A DNA stretch of 64,000 bases, taken from the NCBI GenBank assembly GCA_958295485.1, contig OY282354.1, forward strand, positions 620,001 to 684,000. Direction: 5' to 3'. Position numbers and translations under genes: made by a program. Within the stretch, counting starts at the first letter, position 1. Each line of letters opens with the position of its first letter. Of this stretch, positions 34,026 through 43,033 are shown one piece after another. Below the pieces are notes generated by a model. It saw only the letters and a program-made list of their open reading frames with translations. It was not told the DNA's origin and searched no databases. Origin of the DNA: an uncultured Gammaproteobacteria bacterium (GTDB lineage Bacteria; Pseudomonadota; Gammaproteobacteria; Eutrophobiales; Eutrophobiaceae).

Positions 34026-35054
34026 ATGCGTATTCTGGGAATAGAAACATCCTGTGATGAAACCGGCGTCGCCATATACGATTCGGCAAAGGGCCTGTTG
34101 GCGAATCAATTACACAGCCAAATTCCCCTGCACAGTCAATATGGCGGCGTGGTTCCCGAATTAGCGTCCCGGGACCATATCCGAAGAATTTCTCCGCTGC
34201 TGTCAGCAACCTTGAAAGAGGCCGGTCTCGGGCCGGGAGCTATCGATGGCATTGCCTATACCGCCGGTCCCGGACTGATTGGCGCGCTGCTGGTCGGCGC
34301 CGGTTTCGGCAGAAGTCTGGCGTATGCCTGGGACGTGCCGGCCATCGGCGTGCATCACATGGAGGCGCATTTGCTTGCGGTTATGCTTGAGGAGAAGATG
34401 CCTGATTATCCGTTCCTGGCCCTGCTCGTCTCCGGGGGGCATACCCAACTGGTGGAGGTAAAGTCAGTTGGCGATTATTTGATTTTGGGGGAATCGCTGG
34501 ATGATGCCGCGGGGGAAGCCTTTGATAAAACCGCAAAATTATTGGGTCTTGGTTATCCGGGCGGTCCCCGGCTGTCTGCCCTGGCGGAAAAGGGCCGGGC
34601 GGGGAAGTACGTTTTTCCAAGACCCATGCTTGATAAGCCGGGTCTGAATTTCAGTTTCAGCGGACTGAAGACGGCCGTGGCGCTCACCGTCAAAGAACTG
34701 GAAGATGATGAACAAACCCGCGCCGACGTTGCCCATGCTTTTGTGGAAGCGGTGGTCGATTCCCTGACGATTAAATGCGAACGGGCCATAAAACAGACCG
34801 GAATAACCCGACTGGTAGCGGCAGGGGGGGTCAGCGCCAATAAACAACTGCGACTGAAGCTGCGTGAAATGACGGCGCGCAGGGGAGGGCAGGTATTTTA
34901 TCCGCGACCGGAATATTGCACCGATAACGGCGCCATGATCGCTTATGCGGGCTATGTGAAAATCACCGCCGGCTGGCGCGAGCCGCTGCAATTCGCGGCA
35001 TATCCCCGCTGGCCGTTGACAGGGTCACAAAGAACCAGTGACGTAAAAACGTGA
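34026..35054 (+). CDS. tsaD: tRNA threonylcarbamoyladenosine modification protein TsaD
   Basis: 342 residues from the ATG at 34026 ([14 protein letters not shown]); a GTG four codons upstream is possible. Metal-binding motif HHMEAH, ATP-binding segments [16 protein letters not shown] and CTDNGAM. With TsaB/E it transfers threonylcarbamoyl to A37 of ANN-decoding tRNAs. The C-terminal codons (from 34982) form the first unit of a downstream 82-bp repeat. Confidence 0.97.
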   Translation: MRILGIETSCDETGVAIYDSAKGLLANQLHSQIPLHSQYGGVVPELASRDHIRRISPLLSATLKEAGLGPGAIDGIAYTAGPGLIGALLVGAGFGRSLAYAWDVPAIGVHHMEAHLLAVMLEEKMPDYPFLALLVSGGHTQLVEVKSVGDYLILGESLDDAAGEAFDKTAKLLGLGYPGGPRLSALAEKGRAGKYVFPRPMLDKPGLNFSFSGLKTAVALTVKELEDDEQTRADVAHAFVEAVVDSLTIKCERAIKQTGITRLVAAGGVSANKQLRLKLREMTARRGGQVFYPRPEYCTDNGAMIAYAGYVKITAGWREPLQFAAYPRWPLTGSQRTSDVKT

Positions 35055-35228
35055 CAAGCCCGTGCCGCTGCAATTCGCGGCATATCCCCGCTGGCCGTTG
35101 ACAGGGTCACAAAGAACCAGTGATGTAAAAACGTGACAAGCCGGTGCCGCCGCAATTCGCGGCATATCCCCGCTGGCCGTTGACAGGGTAACAAAGAACC
35201 AGTGACGTAAAAACGTGACAAGCCCGTG
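34982..35228 (+). repeat. 82-bp tandem repeat of the tsaD 3' end, three copies
   Basis: Copies begin at 34982 (coding), 35064 and 35146. They fill the whole gap between tsaD and the convergent plsY and end five bases before the plsY stop codon. Confidence 0.97.
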
Positions 35229-35232
35229 CTGG

Positions 35233-35850
35233 TCAATGCCGGTTTTGCGCCTCTTGAGAGTTGCGCAGCGTGATTTTGTTTTCTTTCCCTGACAGCAGAT
35301 TTTTGATATTTCCCCGGTGCCGCCAGGTTAAAATCATCGACATCAAGCTGATGCCGGTGATATAAGGCGGGTCGGGCATGACTAACCAGCAATAAACAGG
35401 CGAAAGGATAGCAGCCGTGATTGCCGACAGGGATGAGTACCTGGATAGCAGCGCCATGACCAGCCAGGTTATAATGAATGCCGCGCCCAGCAGCCAATGA
35501 AAGCCAATTAGCGCGCCAATCAAAGTCGCCACGCCTTTTCCTCCGCGAAACCCGAAAAACACCGGGTACAAGTGGCCTGAAAATGCAGCCAGACCGGCCG
35601 CGGCGATAAACAGGTCAGGGGCCTGGACAAGTCGTAAAACCAGGACGGGCAGCAATCCTTTCAGCACGTCCCCGCAAAGAGTCAACGCCGCCGCCTTTTT
35701 ACCGTGCAGCCGCAAGACGTTAGTGGCCCCCGGATTGCCGGAACCTTGCTCTCTCGGGTCGTCCAATCCCAGCGCCCGACAAACAATAACGGCGCTGGCG
35801 ACAGAGCCAATCAAATAAGCCAGGATAACAAGTCCGATATTTATGAGCAT
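35233..35850 (-). CDS. plsY: Glycerol-3-phosphate acyltransferase PlsY
   Basis: 205 residues from the ATG at 35848-35850 (MLINIGLVILAYLIGS); the frame runs on upstream through a repeat without homology. Membrane enzyme using acyl-phosphate to acylate glycerol 3-phosphate, first step of phospholipid synthesis. Motifs: GSGNPGATNVLR and GHLYPVFFGFRGGKGVATLIG. Next to tsaD in the common tsaD-plsY-folB arrangement. Confidence 0.96.
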   Translation of the reverse strand: MLINIGLVILAYLIGSVASAVIVCRALGLDDPREQGSGNPGATNVLRLHGKKAAALTLCGDVLKGLLPVLVLRLVQAPDLFIAAAGLAAFSGHLYPVFFGFRGGKGVATLIGALIGFHWLLGAAFIITWLVMALLSRYSSLSAITAAILSPVYCWLVMPDPPYITGISLMSMILTWRHRGNIKNLLSGKENKITLRNSQEAQNRH

Positions 35851-35918
35851 GGGGTTATTGGACTGCCTAAGCGCCGCCCGGTCAAGTGGTTTATGCGCTC
35901 CCCGCTTCACCAACACCT

Positions 35919-36120
35919 CCCGCTGACAGCCCCCAACCCCACTGCCACCGAACAGCGGGAACTTCCCCCTTTCCCCTTCCCCCAATAGCTCCCGCTAACA
36001 GCCCCCAACCCCACTGCCACCGAACAGCGGGAACTTCCCCCTTTCCCCCTTCCCCCAATAGCTCCCGCTAACAGCCCCCAACCCTACTGCCGCCGAACAG
36101 CGGGAACTTCCCCCTTCAAA
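35919..36120 (+). repeat. 72-73-bp tandem repeat between plsY and folB, three copies
   Basis: Units begin CCCGCTAACAGCCCCC at 35919, 35991 and 36064, the last partial. Each contains an internal inverted repeat (CCCGCT ... AGCGGG). It fills the divergent plsY/folB promoter region. A related hairpin sequence occurs at 56119-56215. Confidence 0.93.
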
Positions 36121-36196
36121 CTTTCTTTAGCTTGTAATCCTTATCCTGTCTGCCTTATCCTGAACATTGACTTTAATAACATACCCTCCGCGACAC

Positions 36197-36556
36197 ATGG
36201 ACATTATATATCTGAACGACCTGCGCATTGACACCGTCATAGGAATTAATGGTTGGGAGCGCAGGACAAAACAAACGGTTATCCTCGATATCGAAATGGC
36301 CGCCGATATCAAGCGGGCCGCCCAATCCGACGAGATCAATGACACACTGAATTACCGGGCGGTAGCCAAACGACTGATTAACTACGTCAGCGAAACAGAA
36401 TTCAAGTTGATCGAAACCCTGGCTGAAAGCATAACCGACATACTACTGAATGAATTCAAGGTGCCCTGGTGCCGCCTGAGACTGAATAAAAGAGGAGCGG
36501 TGCGCGGGGTACGCGACGTAGGCATCATCATGGAACGAGGCAATAAAGTGATATAA
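36197..36556 (+). CDS. folB: Dihydroneopterin aldolase FolB
   Basis: 119 residues from the ATG at 36197 (MDIIYLNDLRIDTVIGI). Cleaves dihydroneopterin in folate synthesis. Family features: GINGWERRTKQTVILDIEM, NYRAVAKRLINYV, and the active-site region around FKLIETLAE. Followed 71 bases later by folK, the next enzyme of the pathway. Confidence 0.94.
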   Translation: MDIIYLNDLRIDTVIGINGWERRTKQTVILDIEMAADIKRAAQSDEINDTLNYRAVAKRLINYVSETEFKLIETLAESITDILLNEFKVPWCRLRLNKRGAVRGVRDVGIIMERGNKVI

Positions 36557-36627
36557 TCGCGGCCACTCATTGACAGCAAGAAATTTTCCATTGATGACAA
36601 GCGGACTGGCGAGATATACGGGTTAAG

Positions 36628-37122
36628 ATGGCGAGAATATTCATCGGCGCCGGCAGCAATCAGGACCGGGAAAAACACATCAGGGCGGGCCTGCTGTCGC
36701 TGAAAAACGTCTTCCATGACTTACGGGTATCAACGGTTTATGAGAACAAAGCCATAGGATTTGAGGGGGACAATTTTTATAATTTTGTAATTGGCTGCCA
36801 TACCGACCTGGAGTTAGACCAGGTTATCAGTCAACTTCATCGTATTGAAGATGAAAATGGGCGAGATCGGAATCAGCCCCGCTATTCACCCCGAACCCTC
36901 GACCTGGATTTACTGCTGTACGACGATGTCATCATCGAAAATGCGCACGTCCAGCTCCCCCGCCATGATATTAACGAATATGCCTTCGTGCTGCGCCCAT
37001 TAGCCGAAATCGCCGGCGATTTGCGCCATCCCGTTTCAGGTAAGACCTATTCGCAATTATGGGCCGGGTTCGATCAATCAAAGCAGGAATTACGCCCCGT
37101 CGAGCTTGAAACCGGGGCATAG
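36628..37122 (+). CDS. folK: 6-hydroxymethyl-7,8-dihydropterin pyrophosphokinase FolK
   Basis: 164 residues. GAGSNQDREKHI at the N-terminus, the HPPK signature YSPRTLDLDLLLYDD, and LPRHDINEYAFVLRPLAEI. Transfers pyrophosphate from ATP to hydroxymethyldihydropterin. The last 50 codons are the first unit of a 167-bp duplication. Confidence 0.96.
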   Translation: MARIFIGAGSNQDREKHIRAGLLSLKNVFHDLRVSTVYENKAIGFEGDNFYNFVIGCHTDLELDQVISQLHRIEDENGRDRNQPRYSPRTLDLDLLLYDDVIIENAHVQLPRHDINEYAFVLRPLAEIAGDLRHPVSGKTYSQLWAGFDQSKQELRPVELETGA

Positions 37123-37306
37123 TCCTGCCCCCTTGTCAGAACGAGTATGCCTTCGCGCTGTATCCATTAGCTGAGATCGCCGGCGCTTTGCGTCATCCCG
37201 TTTCAAGCAGGATCTATTCGCAATTATGGGCTGAGTTCGATCAATCAAAGCAGGAATTACGCCCCGTCGAGCTTGAAACCGGGGCCTGGTCTTCCCCTTA
37301 TCAGGA
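36973..37306 (+). repeat. 167-bp tandem duplication of the folK 3' end
   Basis: 36973-37139 (coding plus stop) is repeated at 37140-37306 with substitutions, so it is older than some others here. The second copy has no start and is inert; it occupies the gap before the convergent SDR gene. Confidence 0.95.
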
Positions 37307-37343
37307 GGAATCCCCAGGGGAGATATGCGGACTGCCCCCTTGT

Positions 37344-38075
37344 TCAATCGTACAGGATACGCCCCCCGTCTACGGTCAATACCTGGCCGGTAATGTAATC
37401 GGCGTCGGTAATGAGAAAGTGCGCCGCCTTGGCGATATCGATGGGGTCGCCATGCCGCCGCAATGGGATCCTGGACAAGATTTTGTTTTTTAATTCGCCA
37501 TCCATATCATCCGGCCATAATATGGCGCCGGGTGAAACGGCGTTCACGCGCACGTCCGGCGCCAGCTCTTTTGCCAAGGCGCGGGTCAGCATGATCAACC
37601 CCGATTTTGCAACGCTGTACAAGGGGTACCGCTTTAACGGCCGCGCCCCATGGATGTCCGTGATATTAACCATGCAGCCCTGGCTTTTTCTCAAGAGGTC
37701 GGCGGCTCGTCTGGCTAAAAAAAGTGGCGCCTTGAGGTTCACGTCCATGATTTCATCCCAGGCATCTTCATTAACATCCGAAAGCAAGGTGGGATAAAAG
37801 GTGGAAGCATTATTTACCAAGGCATATAAGCCCTTATTGAGCTCAGTTACCGTATCGATCAACGTGTCGCAGGATGATTGATTCGACAGGTCGGCTTGAA
37901 CGAGACTGGCGGAGCTGGCCCGATCCTGGTTGAGTTCGTCCGCCAAACTGTTTGCTTCTGCCGCCGACTGGTTGTAGTGGATAACGACGTCGAACTGCTT
38001 TGCATGTAAATAGCGCGCGATGACCGCGCCGATCCGTCGGGAGGCGCCGGTAATCAATACTGTTTTACTTGTCAT
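37344..38075 (-). CDS. SDR-family pteridine reductase-like (FolM-type)
   Basis: 243 residues. Nucleotide-binding motif TGASRRIG (the double Arg is typical of pteridine reductases), NNAS, and catalytic YSVAKSG with upstream Asp/Ser region ITDIHG. Likely reduces dihydropterin or dihydrofolate; placement beside folB-folK supports a folate/pterin role. Length normal. Confidence 0.87.
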   Translation of the reverse strand: MTSKTVLITGASRRIGAVIARYLHAKQFDVVIHYNQSAAEANSLADELNQDRASSASLVQADLSNQSSCDTLIDTVTELNKGLYALVNNASTFYPTLLSDVNEDAWDEIMDVNLKAPLFLARRAADLLRKSQGCMVNITDIHGARPLKRYPLYSVAKSGLIMLTRALAKELAPDVRVNAVSPGAILWPDDMDGELKNKILSRIPLRRHGDPIDIAKAAHFLITDADYITGQVLTVDGGRILYD

Positions 38076-38149
38076 TGCTTGGGTATGATGTCATTAGAAC
38101 GCGAGGGCAAGATCATACTTCATAGTCATAAACTTATCATGGGGACATA

Positions 38150-38345
38150 CAATTCCGTCATCCTGAGCCGCCGGCGAAGAATCCATGCCGGGCGATGGCC
38201 TGGATTCTTCGTCGCTACGCGCCTCAGAATAACGAGGTGGCACACCGTCATCCTGAGCCACCGGCCCGTCATTCTGAGCCGCCGGCGAAGAATTTGCACT
38301 TGGCGATGACATGGATTCTTCGTCGCTACGCGCCTCAGAATGACG
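38150..38345. repeat. Two palindromic repeats (MITE/REP-like)
   Basis: 38156-38236 and 38265-38345 each read GTCATCCTGAGC or GTCATTCTGAGC ... CGAAGAAT ... GATTCTTCG ... CTCAGAATGACG, an inverted repeat of about 80 bp. Elements with these ends are common in many proteobacterial genomes. The second contains the ATG of the next gene. Confidence 0.85.
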
Positions 38346-39698
38346 AAAAGTTTTCACCTGCCTGTCCCGGAACAGCGCGCCCGGGAACATAGTCGGAGAC
38401 TGGTCAGGCTTATTCAAGAGCAGGTGGAAAAAAATGGTGGCAGCATCAGTTTTGAACGCTACATGGAAATGGCCTTGCATGAGCCCGGCTGGGGTTATTA
38501 CAGCGCCGGCGCCGCCAGGTTCGGCGCGCCAGGTGATTTTACTACCGCGCCGCACGTCTCCCCCCTGTTTTCCCGCTGTGTCGCCAGACAATGCGGCCAG
38601 GTATTGTCGTCCATGTCATCAGGCGACATTTTGGAAATAGGGGCAGGGTCAGGTGTCATGGCGAAAGACATGCTGTTGGAATTGGCGTCTGCCGATACAC
38701 TGCCGGATAATTATTTCATCCTGGAGACAAGCGCCGATTTACGGATGAGGCAAAAAGAGTTATTTGAATCCCATATCCCCCACCTGTTGTCGCGCGTCCA
38801 CTGGCTCGATACGCTGCCTGAAACCCCTGTCAATGGGGTGATAGTGGCCAACGAAGTCATCGACGCAATGCCGGTAAAACGCATCCTGCTGGATAAAGGC
38901 TCGATTTATGAGATGTACGTAGGCCACAGGGACGATGAATTTTACTGGATCGAGGAGGAGTTGCAGGGAGCAGTCAATAAACGGTTTGAAGCAATCGCAA
39001 GCAATCTGCAAGCGCCCATGCAATCATCCCCGCAAGCGCCCATGCAATCATCCCCGCGGGCGTCCATGCAATCATCCCCGCAATCGTCCATGCAATCATC
39101 CCGGCAAGCGCCCATGCAATCATCCCCGCAATCGTCCCTGCAATCATCCCCGCAAGCGCCCATGCAATCATCCCCGCAAGCGTCAATCCCCGGGCCTTAT
39201 TTGACTGAAGTGAACGCGCAGGTCGATGGCTGGCTGAAGTCAATGTCAGCCGCGCTGGGTCGCGGAATGATACTGATAATCGATTACGGATATCCGCAGC
39301 ATGAGTACTATCACCCGCAGAGAAACAAGGGGACTTTGCTTTGCCATTATCGACACCGTTGCCACGAGGACCCGTTTTTTTATCCCGGTTTGCAGGACAT
39401 AACGGCCTCAGTGGATTTTACCGCGCTGGCGCAGGCCGCTGTGGATAACGAGATGCAGGTTGCAGGATACGCCAGCCAGGCCCACTTCCTGATCGGTTGT
39501 GGACTGGAAGACATGGCCCCCGGTTTTCAAAACGATGACGAGCAACCTGATCCCGCCGTCTCCGGGCAGATAAAACTGCTGACCCTGCCGGGGGAGATGG
39601 GCGAGCGGTTCAAGGCCCTTGCCCTTGCCAGGGACTGCATCGAGCCATTGATCGGATTTCAATTCATCGATCAGCGGCAACGTTTGTGGAGGGGCTAG
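38340..39698 (+). CDS. MidA/NDUFAF7-family SAM-dependent methyltransferase (DUF185)
   Basis: 452 residues. SAM-binding core DILEIGAGSGVMAKDML and family motifs SFERYMEMALHEPGWGYYS, ANEVIDAMPVKR and LIIDYGYP. Eukaryotic relatives methylate an arginine of a respiratory complex I subunit; the bacterial substrate is unknown. About 60 residues (224-283) are a seven-residue tandem repeat (QAPMQSS) absent from relatives, between core strands. The ATG lies within the end of a palindromic repeat, so the mobile element supplied the start region. Stop is two bases before uppP. Confidence 0.87.
   Translation: MTKSFHLPVPEQRAREHSRRLVRLIQEQVEKNGGSISFERYMEMALHEPGWGYYSAGAARFGAPGDFTTAPHVSPLFSRCVARQCGQVLSSMSSGDILEIGAGSGVMAKDMLLELASADTLPDNYFILETSADLRMRQKELFESHIPHLLSRVHWLDTLPETPVNGVIVANEVIDAMPVKRILLDKGSIYEMYVGHRDDEFYWIEEELQGAVNKRFEAIASNLQAPMQSSPQAPMQSSPRASMQSSPQSSMQSSRQAPMQSSPQSSLQSSPQAPMQSSPQASIPGPYLTEVNAQVDGWLKSMSAALGRGMILIIDYGYPQHEYYHPQRNKGTLLCHYRHRCHEDPFFYPGLQDITASVDFTALAQAAVDNEMQVAGYASQAHFLIGCGLEDMAPGFQNDDEQPDPAVSGQIKLLTLPGEMGERFKALALARDCIEPLIGFQFIDQRQRLWRG
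39008..39188 (+). repeat. 21-bp minisatellite inside the MidA gene
   Basis: About eight and a half units of GCCCATGCAATCATCCCCGC plus one base, encoding QAPMQSSP with variants (RASMQSS, QSSLQSS). In-frame copy-number change would not break the gene. Confidence 0.95.
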
Positions 39699-39700
39699 GG

Positions 39701-40492
39701 ATGGATACCTTGCATTCGATTATTTCAGGGCTGCTCCAGGGGATCACCGAGTTTTTACCCATATCCAGTTCGGCCCATCTCATTTTGCTGCCGAAGGTCA
39801 TGGGCTGGCCGGACCAGGGTTTGGCATACGATATTGCCGCCCATTTCGGCAGTTTGCTCGCAGTGATAATCTACTTCAGGGAAGATCTGAGAAAAATTCT
39901 TGGCGGCTGGATAAGCTCGTTCAGCGGCAAGCCGAATCCTGAGGCGAAATTAGCCTGGTTGTTGATCATTGCCACAATCCCGATTTGCCTCGCCGTTTTA
40001 TTATTTCACCCTGTGACCAATGTCCTGCGCGATCCTTTGATCATCGCCGGCGCAACGGTACTGTTTGGCCTGGTTCTCTGGTGGGCGGACAGCTATGGCA
40101 AACGCCAACGAAACATGGATGATCTCCAGGTCAAGGACGCAATAGTAATAGGCTTGTTTCAAATTTTAGCCATCATCCCCGGCACGTCGCGCTCAGGCAT
40201 CGTGATTGCCGCGGGGTTGATGTCAGGGCTGAAAAGGGACGTCGCCAGCCGGTTCGCTTTTTTATTGGCGATCCCGACCATCCTGCTGGCATCGGGTTAT
40301 GACTTGCTCACCGTTACTTTTTCCCGATCGCAGGTTGATTGGGTCGCCTTGTTCACGATAACTTCAGTTTCATTTATCAGCGCATACGTAGCGATACATT
40401 ATTTTCTCAAACTGGTGGAACGTACCGGGATGCTGCCCTATGTGATCTATCGGCTGCTCTTAGGCGGCGTTTTATTCGCGATATTTTTATAG
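39701..40492 (+). CDS. uppP: Undecaprenyl-diphosphatase UppP (BacA)
   Basis: 263 residues from the ATG at 39701, with AGGGG upstream. Polytopic enzyme that recycles the undecaprenyl carrier for peptidoglycan and polysaccharide synthesis. Active-site motifs EFLPISSSAHL and PGTSRSG are present. Confidence 0.97.
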   Translation: MDTLHSIISGLLQGITEFLPISSSAHLILLPKVMGWPDQGLAYDIAAHFGSLLAVIIYFREDLRKILGGWISSFSGKPNPEAKLAWLLIIATIPICLAVLLFHPVTNVLRDPLIIAGATVLFGLVLWWADSYGKRQRNMDDLQVKDAIVIGLFQILAIIPGTSRSGIVIAAGLMSGLKRDVASRFAFLLAIPTILLASGYDLLTVTFSRSQVDWVALFTITSVSFISAYVAIHYFLKLVERTGMLPYVIYRLLLGGVLFAIFL

Positions 40493-40541
40493 TATAACTC
40501 TGCTATAGTATTCTTAATACCCCAGCAAAAAGGAGCGAGTA

Positions 40542-40985
40542 ATGTCCCGTATTTTTACCGTCCTGGTCGCATTGTTGTTGATAACATCGGGTTTGGTCGC
40601 CAAGGCTGAGCAGTCAAAGACCTTTGGTGACTACACGATCCATTATGTTGCCTTTAACACGAATATGCTGTCGCCTGACGTAGCGACGGCCTATAAAATC
40701 CGCCGCAGTAAAAACAGGGTGATTCTTAATATTTCCGTGTTGAAAAAAATCATGGGAACGACGGGCAAGCCCGTCAAGGCGGAAATAGAAGCGACGGCGA
40801 CTAATTTAAGTCGGCAATTAAGGAAGCTGAATGTGCGCGAGTTAACGGCTCAGGGCGCAATTTATTACATTGCCGAGACTGCTGTTAATAACGAAGAAAC
40901 CCTCAATTTTGAATTAAACGTCACCCCTGAAGGCGAATCGATGGCGTTGCATCTCTCTTTCCAGCAACAATTTTTCACGGAGTAA
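40542..40985 (+). CDS. DUF4426 secreted protein
   Basis: 147 residues with signal peptide (MSRIFTVLVALLLITSGLVAKAE) and the DUF4426 pattern (FGDYTIHYVAFNTNMLSPDVATAYKI). Periplasmic protein of unknown function common in gammaproteobacteria. AAGGAG precedes the ATG. Its last codons lie in the first copy of a 101-bp repeat shared with the convergent xth. Confidence 0.87.
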   Translation: MSRIFTVLVALLLITSGLVAKAEQSKTFGDYTIHYVAFNTNMLSPDVATAYKIRRSKNRVILNISVLKKIMGTTGKPVKAEIEATATNLSRQLRKLNVRELTAQGAIYYIAETAVNNEETLNFELNVTPEGESMALHLSFQQQFFTE

Positions 40986-41252
40986 CGTCACCCCCGGAAT
41001 GGGGCTGAATATCCATGTCGTACTCGATGATCAACGGGGCGTGATCCGGACATCTCTCTTTCCAACAGCAATTTTTCACGGAGTAACGTCACCCCCGGAA
41101 TGGGGCTGAATATCCATGTCATACTCGATGATCAACGGGGCGTGATCCGGGCATCTCTCTTTCCAGCAGCAATTTTTCACGGAGTAACGTCATCCCCGGA
41201 ATGGGGCTGAATATCCATGTCGTACTCGATGATCAACGGGGCGTGATCCGAA
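40950..41252. repeat. 101-bp tandem triplication spanning two convergent gene ends
   Basis: AGTAACGTCA recurs at 40981, 41082 and 41183. The first unit contains the end of the DUF4426 gene; the last contains the end of xth; the middle carries both ends and no complete gene. The ancestral 3' ends of both genes were thus within one 101-bp unit. Confidence 0.97.
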
Positions 41253-41980
41253 AACCGTTGTTGCTTGTAAATTGACGCGGACTTGATTCTATCCGCCAGT
41301 CCCGGCGTAACTACCTGATAATCTATCCGCCAACCCACATTTTTAGCCCAGGACTGACCGCGGTTTGACCACCAGGTATATTGCTCCGCCTCCTTATTCA
41401 CGACGCGAAAGGCGTCAACCATGCCGATCTCATTAAATACCTTGTCCATCCAGGCCCGTTCCTCCGGCAGAAATCCTGAATTCTTCCGGTTGCCGCGCCA
41501 ATTTTTCAAGTCGATCTCTTTATGGGCAATATTCCAATCACCACAGATGATAAACTCCCGTCGCCGCCGGCGCATTGTCTTGAGCGCCTGCTCGAACCGT
41601 TCCATAAAATCGTATTTGACTTCCTGGCGCACCGCGCCTGAAGTCCCGGAGGGCAGGTACAGGGATATGATGCTGACGCCTTTGTAATCCGCCTGGAGAA
41701 ACCGGCCCTCCCTGTCAGCGCACTCCCAACCCAGCCGGGTGCTCAGCTTGTCCGGTTGTTTGCGGGTATACAGGGCAACGCCGCTGTAACCTTTTTTCTC
41801 CGCGCTATTAAAAAATCCAAGACAGCCGGCCGGCTGCAATATCGTATCGCTCAATTGATCCGTCCGGGCTTTTATTTCCTGCAGGCAGACCACGTCCGCC
41901 TCTTGTTTTATCATCCAGTCAAGAAATCCTTTTTTATGGCCCGCGCGAATCCCGTTTACATTTAGCGTGATAATCTTCAT
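41177..41980 (-). CDS. xth: Exodeoxyribonuclease III (Crc-lineage EEP nuclease)
   Basis: 267 residues of the endonuclease/exonuclease/phosphatase fold. Catalytic residues are kept: NVNGIRA, CLQEIKA (metal Glu), SLYLPSG, GDWNIAHKEIDL and FSDHAPLI. Sequence and location beside pyrE resemble Pseudomonas crc, but Crc has lost these residues, so this protein should be an active AP endonuclease/3'-5' exonuclease. Its final codons are within the 101-bp repeat. Confidence 0.9.
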   Translation of the reverse strand: MKIITLNVNGIRAGHKKGFLDWMIKQEADVVCLQEIKARTDQLSDTILQPAGCLGFFNSAEKKGYSGVALYTRKQPDKLSTRLGWECADREGRFLQADYKGVSIISLYLPSGTSGAVRQEVKYDFMERFEQALKTMRRRRREFIICGDWNIAHKEIDLKNWRGNRKNSGFLPEERAWMDKVFNEIGMVDAFRVVNKEAEQYTWWSNRGQSWAKNVGWRIDYQVVTPGLADRIKSASIYKQQRFSDHAPLIIEYDMDIQPHSGDDVTP

Positions 41981-42391
41981 GGCTGATGTATACTAATTAA
42001 AAGAAAATCGGATGTGCCGCCATATTCAGTCACGATAAGTGATTGAATATGCGAGAAAACTGAAAACCGCGTTTTCGGTTTTCGTGCCCTGGCAATGACA
42101 GGATGTAATTAATCAGGGCTCCCTGAATAACATTTTAATCACGGCGGACACGGCGAATTTGATCCTGATATTACCATGCTGTTTTCATCCCTGTATCCCC
42201 TGACCCGCCGCCCCGCCCCCGAATCCCCCTTGTCGGTGGACTTTTTTACCATCACGCGGCAGCTAAGGTCAGGCGTTGCGGAGGAGTCAAAAAAACAATC
42301 CGCAGACGCGGGTCCAGCGTATCCGCAATCAAATCGCCAAGATAGTCTTGCGGGGGAGTCAAAAAATCAATCCGCAGACGCGATGTGACCC
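41981..42391. other. Intergenic region with hairpins and a short direct repeat
   Basis: No confident gene. It holds a 13-bp inverted repeat with a 5-base loop (42021-42033 / 42039-42051), a second hairpin GAAAACCG/CGGTTTTC (42063-42083), and a direct repeat GAGTCAAAAAA..CAATCCGCAGACGCG (42282-42310 and 42355-42382) directly before pyrE. A 70-codon frame (42176-42388) has no homology. Confidence 0.6.
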
Positions 42392-43033
42392 ATGCAACAG
42401 TACCAAAAAGAGTTTATCGACTTTGCCATCCAGAACAAGGTGTTGCGATTTGGGCGGTTCACACTCAAATCAGGTCGCCATAGTCCGTATTTTTTCAATA
42501 CCGGGTTATTTGATAATGGTAACAGCATTGGTTTGCTGGGAAAATTTTATATGCGCGCCATTGAGCAGGCCGGTCTTGAGTTTGATATGTTGTTCGGGCC
42601 TGCCTACAAGGGTATCCCACTGGCAACCGCCGTCGCCATAGCCTATGCCAATGAAACCCGCCGGTCGCTGCCATATTGTTTTAATCGCAAGGAAGAAAAA
42701 GATCACGGCGAAGGCGGCTCGCTTTCAGGCGCCCCCCCGCATGGGGACGTGTTAATCGTCGATGACGTCATCACGGCCGGCGCGTCAGTCAATTTTTCCA
42801 TAGACCTGATACAAAGTCATGGGGCGCGGGCAACGGCGGTGGCGATCGCCCTGGACCGGCAGGAGCGCGGCCAGGGCGAGGTATCGACCATTGACGAAAT
42901 CCGGCGGCGTCACGGCATCCCCGTTATTTCCATTATCACCCTCGATGACCTGATTGAATTTCTTCAAGGGAAACCGGAATATTCAGCAAAACTGGATGGC
43001 ATCCTTCAATACCGGAAGGAATATGGGATATGA
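42392..43033 (+). CDS. pyrE: Orotate phosphoribosyltransferase
   Basis: 213 residues. PRPP-binding motif VLIVDDVITAGAS, catalytic loop RKEEKDHGEGG, and N-terminal KSGRHSPYFFNTG. Makes orotidine 5'-monophosphate in pyrimidine synthesis. The last 98 bases overlap the end of the antisense slmA-like gene. Confidence 0.97.
   Translation: MQQYQKEFIDFAIQNKVLRFGRFTLKSGRHSPYFFNTGLFDNGNSIGLLGKFYMRAIEQAGLEFDMLFGPAYKGIPLATAVAIAYANETRRSLPYCFNRKEEKDHGEGGSLSGAPPHGDVLIVDDVITAGASVNFSIDLIQSHGARATAVAIALDRQERGQGEVSTIDEIRRRHGIPVISIITLDDLIEFLQGKPEYSAKLDGILQYRKEYGI

Noticed and set aside
42176-42388. 70-codon ORF before pyrE
   Set aside because: Spans a direct repeat, no homology, and composition does not look coding.
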